The translations under genes were made by a program, and so were the position numbers. Below the pieces are notes generated by a model, which was not told where the DNA came from, did no database searches, and worked only from the letters and a program-made list of their open reading frames with translations. Positions 60,014 to 64,000 of a DNA stretch of 64,000 nucleotides are shown here, in pieces (within the stretch, counting starts at the first letter, position 1; each line of letters begins with the position of its first letter). Origin of the DNA: Streptomyces omiyaensis (GTDB lineage: Bacteria; Actinomycetota; Actinomycetes; Streptomycetales; Streptomycetaceae); the NCBI RefSeq assembly GCF_014650895.1, contig NZ_BMVV01000025.1, positions 1 through 64,000 on the forward strand. The letters run 5' to 3'.

Positions 60014-60802
60014 TCAGCCCATCACGGGGAGCAGCCCCGCCAGATCGGCGCGTTCGCCGCTGGCGGCGATCCGGGCCGCGTCGAGTTCGGTCGCCCAGTC
60101 GGTGCGTCCGGTGGCCAGCCGGATCCAGGTCAGCGGGTCCGTCTCCACGACGTTCGGCGGGGTGCCCCGGGTGTGCCGGGGGCCCTCCACGCACTGCACC
60201 ACCGCGTACGGCGGGATCCTGACCTCCACCGCGCCGCCGGGGGCCTTCGCCGCGAGGGCGTCGGCGAGCAGCCGGGTGCAGGCGGCGAGCGCCTGCCGGT
60301 CGTAGGGGATCCCGGCGCCGGTCGCGGCGGCCAGGTCGTCGGTGTGGACGACGAGTTCGACGGTGCGGGTGACGAGGTGGTCGGCGAGCGTCATGGCGCC
60401 GAAGCGGGTCGGCAGGAGCCGCTCGCCGTCCGTGCCGGCCAGCGCCCTCGCGAAGTCGTCGGCCACGCGCGCGTACAGCCCGGGCAGGTCGGCGGCGTCG
60501 AGCGCCCGCACGTCCTCGTCGATGCCGGCGGCCCCGGTCGCGGTGGCGAGGGGCCAGTCGAGCAGGGCGAGTTCGCGGCGGGCGGGCTCGGGGCCCTCGA
60601 TGCCGCGGACGACCGTGCCGAGCGCCATGGTGAGGTGCGCGGCCAGCTCCCGCACGGTCCACGTGCCCAGCCGGGTGGGCCGGTCGAGCGCCTCCGGCGG
60701 CAGGGCGAGGACCGCGTCCCGTACGTGCCCGAACTGGGCGGAGACGGCGGTCCGGATCTTGTCGGGGTCGTAGCTGCGGGCGCGTTTCCTGGCGGGTGGC
60801 AT
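60014..60802 (-). CDS. Mycothiol-dependent maleylpyruvate isomerase-family protein
   Basis: This is a 262-residue protein of the DinB-like four-helix fold. The metal-binding His is in ELAAHLTMALG and the Glu/His pair in VELVVHTDDL, as in mycothiol-dependent maleylpyruvate isomerases. A sterol-carrier-like C-terminal domain follows (VEVRIPPYAVVQCV). The family uses mycothiol, the thiol of Actinobacteria, in isomerisation or detoxification; the true substrate is unknown. ATG start at 60802. It is divergent from the SnoaL-like gene. Confidence 0.85.
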   Translation of the reverse strand: MPPARKRARSYDPDKIRTAVSAQFGHVRDAVLALPPEALDRPTRLGTWTVRELAAHLTMALGTVVRGIEGPEPARRELALLDWPLATATGAAGIDEDVRALDAADLPGLYARVADDFARALAGTDGERLLPTRFGAMTLADHLVTRTVELVVHTDDLAAATGAGIPYDRQALAACTRLLADALAAKAPGGAVEVRIPPYAVVQCVEGPRHTRGTPPNVVETDPLTWIRLATGRTDWATELDAARIAASGERADLAGLLPVMG

Positions 60803-60868
60803 GGCCCGAGGCTAACGCCGAGACTTGAGGGAGGGGGGAAACCCCTCAGGAAAGGCAGTGGCGGGACC

Positions 60869-61276
60869 ATGACCCATCACGAGCACCCCGACGCGGCTGT
60901 CGTGCGCCGGGGGTACGCAGCGTTCACCGCCGGTGACATGGAGACGCTCGCCTCCCTCATGACCAGCGACTGCACGCACCACTCGCCCGGCGAGAGCCAG
61001 ATGTCCGGGCACTTCAAGGGCCGGGACAACGTCCTGGGCCACTACGGCAAGCTCGCCGAACTGACCGGCGGCACCTTCCGGGTGGAGCTGAAGGGCGTCT
61101 ACCCGGACGGCAGGGGCCACGTGATGGCCGTCCACACCTGGCACGGCGACAAGGGAGACCGGGGCATCGAGATGGACGGCGGCCTCTTCTTCACCCTCAT
61201 CGGCGGCCGGATCTCCGACATCGACGAGTGCGTGGCGGACATCCCCGAGTCGGACGCCTTCTGGGGAGCGGGCTAG
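60869..61276 (+). CDS. SnoaL/NTF2-like small enzyme or binding protein
   Basis: The protein has 135 residues of the SnoaL/ketosteroid-isomerase fold: VVRRGYAAFTAGDMETLASL, then the pocket CTHHSPG, then GHFKGRDNVLGHYGKL. Such proteins act as cyclases, isomerases or binding proteins for small aromatic or steroid ligands; the function here is unknown. The ATG at 60869 follows AGGAAAGG at longer than ideal spacing. It is a single gene. Confidence 0.8.
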   Translation: MTHHEHPDAAVVRRGYAAFTAGDMETLASLMTSDCTHHSPGESQMSGHFKGRDNVLGHYGKLAELTGGTFRVELKGVYPDGRGHVMAVHTWHGDKGDRGIEMDGGLFFTLIGGRISDIDECVADIPESDAFWGAG

Positions 61277-61369
61277 CCGCCGGCGGACGCGGTCCCGGCC
61301 GGGAGGCCCTCCCGGGCCGCGAGGTGCCCCGGGCCGGCACGGTGGAGGTCTCGCCGCCCCGGGGGACGC

Positions 61370-61573
61370 CGACGCCCCGCCGGGCGAGAGGAGGACCGGC
61401 AGCGAGGCCCGGCCGAGGTGGTCGCGCTGCCGGTCCTCGGCGTGCACGACGGTGGCGTCGGCGGCCGCGAGGACCGGGGCGCCGAAGGCGGGGTGCGCGC
61501 CGGGGCGGCGGGCGAGCGGGACGCGGGCCGCGGCGCGGCGGGCGGCGACGGCGAGGCCCGCGTCGAGCAGCAC
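61370..61573 (-). pseudogene. Truncated remnant resembling an M23 peptidase
   Basis: A minus-strand frame reads LLDAGLAVAARRAAARVPLA and then HPAFGAPVLAAADATVVHAE, DRQRDHLGRASLPVLLSP. This resembles the start of the M23 domain of Streptomyces membrane peptidases (HPxxGxPVLAxADGTVV followed by RRDHRSRTSWP-like sequence, from memory). Downstream the frame loses all further similarity, there is no start with a ribosome site, and the catalytic HLH motif is absent. I read this as a decayed gene fragment. The alternative is chance similarity in GC-rich noise. Confidence 0.4.
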
Positions 61574-61615
61574 GGCGGCGGCGCGGGGCAGCCGGCCGGC
61601 GGCGTACGGGGTACG

Positions 61616-61650
61616 CGAGAACCCCCGCCCGAGCGGAGCGGGGGTTCTCG
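61616..61650 (-). terminator. Terminator of purL
   Basis: A perfect 13-bp stem CGAGAACCCCCGC/GCGGGGGTTCTCG with a 9-nt loop lies 12 bp after the purL stop on its strand. No U-run follows. Confidence 0.8.
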
Positions 61651-61661
61651 GTGGAGCTTCC

Positions 61662-63910
<2,249 letters not shown>

Positions 63911-63911
<1 letters not shown>

Positions 63912-64000
63912 CAGGCGTTGACCAGCTTCTTGAGGATCGAGGTGAAGAAGCCGAGACCGTCCGTCTTACCGGTGCCGATCAGCGGCTCGACGGCGTGCTC
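63911..64000 (-). CDS. purQ: Phosphoribosylformylglycinamidine synthase, PurQ subunit (C-terminal end)
   Basis: The last 29 codons read EHAVEPLIGTGKTDGLGFFT, then SILKKLVNA and stop TGA. This is the conserved C terminus of PurQ, including the EHAVEPL motif with catalytic His and Glu of the glutaminase triad. The stop overlaps the purL ATG (TGATG), so the two are coupled. The rest lies outside the window. Confidence 0.93.

Overview
The window is high-GC actinobacterial DNA, almost certainly from a Streptomyces chromosome core. It carries the 68-residue developmental regulator BldC, an NsdA-like regulator, an AfsR/SARP-type regulator, a mycothiol-dependent enzyme family, GTG/TTG starts and very high GC at third codon positions. 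The order hrpA - bldC - hypothetical - valine dehydrogenase - DUF3073 - purM - purF - ... - purL - purQ matches what I remember of the bldC-pur region of Streptomyces coelicolor (from memory, not searched).

Layout. 1-665: 5' end of a 16S rRNA gene (minus strand) and its long promoter/leader region. 666-9324: a MarR/MFS divergent pair, a PAS-PP2C-ATPase signalling phosphatase, type II NADH dehydrogenase, a TetR regulator, and an ECF sigma factor fused to a zinc finger, a membrane segment and an extracellular carbohydrate-binding-like domain. 9311-17591: a SARP/NB-ARC regulator, a 35-bp tandem repeat block, a stand-alone asparagine-synthase-like macrolactam cyclase and an NsdA-like regulator. 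17748-22436: L-2-hydroxyglutarate oxidase, TrmB, a PrsW-type protease and an aldo/keto reductase. 22516-25348: an M23 peptidase under a c-di-AMP (ydaO) riboswitch and a membrane PP2C phosphatase. 25542-33497: a cysteine-synthase-like enzyme with its own exporter, a TipA-like MerR regulator, initiator tRNA, a rhodanese, an ECF41-type sigma factor with a matching autopromoter, a lipid kinase/phosphatase pair and tRNA-Lys. 33601-42611: two large secreted FG-GAP/VCBS paralogues with the same ECF-like promoter and a DEAD-box helicase with a long RGG-like repeat tail. 42811-50508: a lipoprotein, a zincin, a tRNA Glu-Asp-Phe cluster, a CcdA/DsbA-like thiol redox pair, HrpA helicase and a second tRNA-Asp. 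50757-64000: bldC, valine dehydrogenase, DUF3073, purM, purF, a Tat sulfatase, a META-domain lipoprotein, small enzymes, an M23 peptidase remnant, purL and the end of purQ.

How they fit together. Purine synthesis (purQ-purL, purF, purM) and vdh are housekeeping. Much of the rest senses or remodels the envelope: the M23 peptidase under c-di-AMP, the sigma/NPCBM fusion, PrsW, two PP2C phosphatases, DAG kinase/PAP2, the secreted FG-GAP proteins and the CcdA/DsbA pair. No mobile element, prophage, integrase or CRISPR array was seen. The points most worth following are the identical ACAACC-N17-GTCTC promoters of the FG-GAP paralogues, the sigma factor fused to its own sensor, the lone macrolactam cyclase with an altered ATP-loop, a 48-bp perfect palindrome inside a small gene, and an ECF41 promoter match. 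All functional calls rest on reading motifs by eye. No database search was run.
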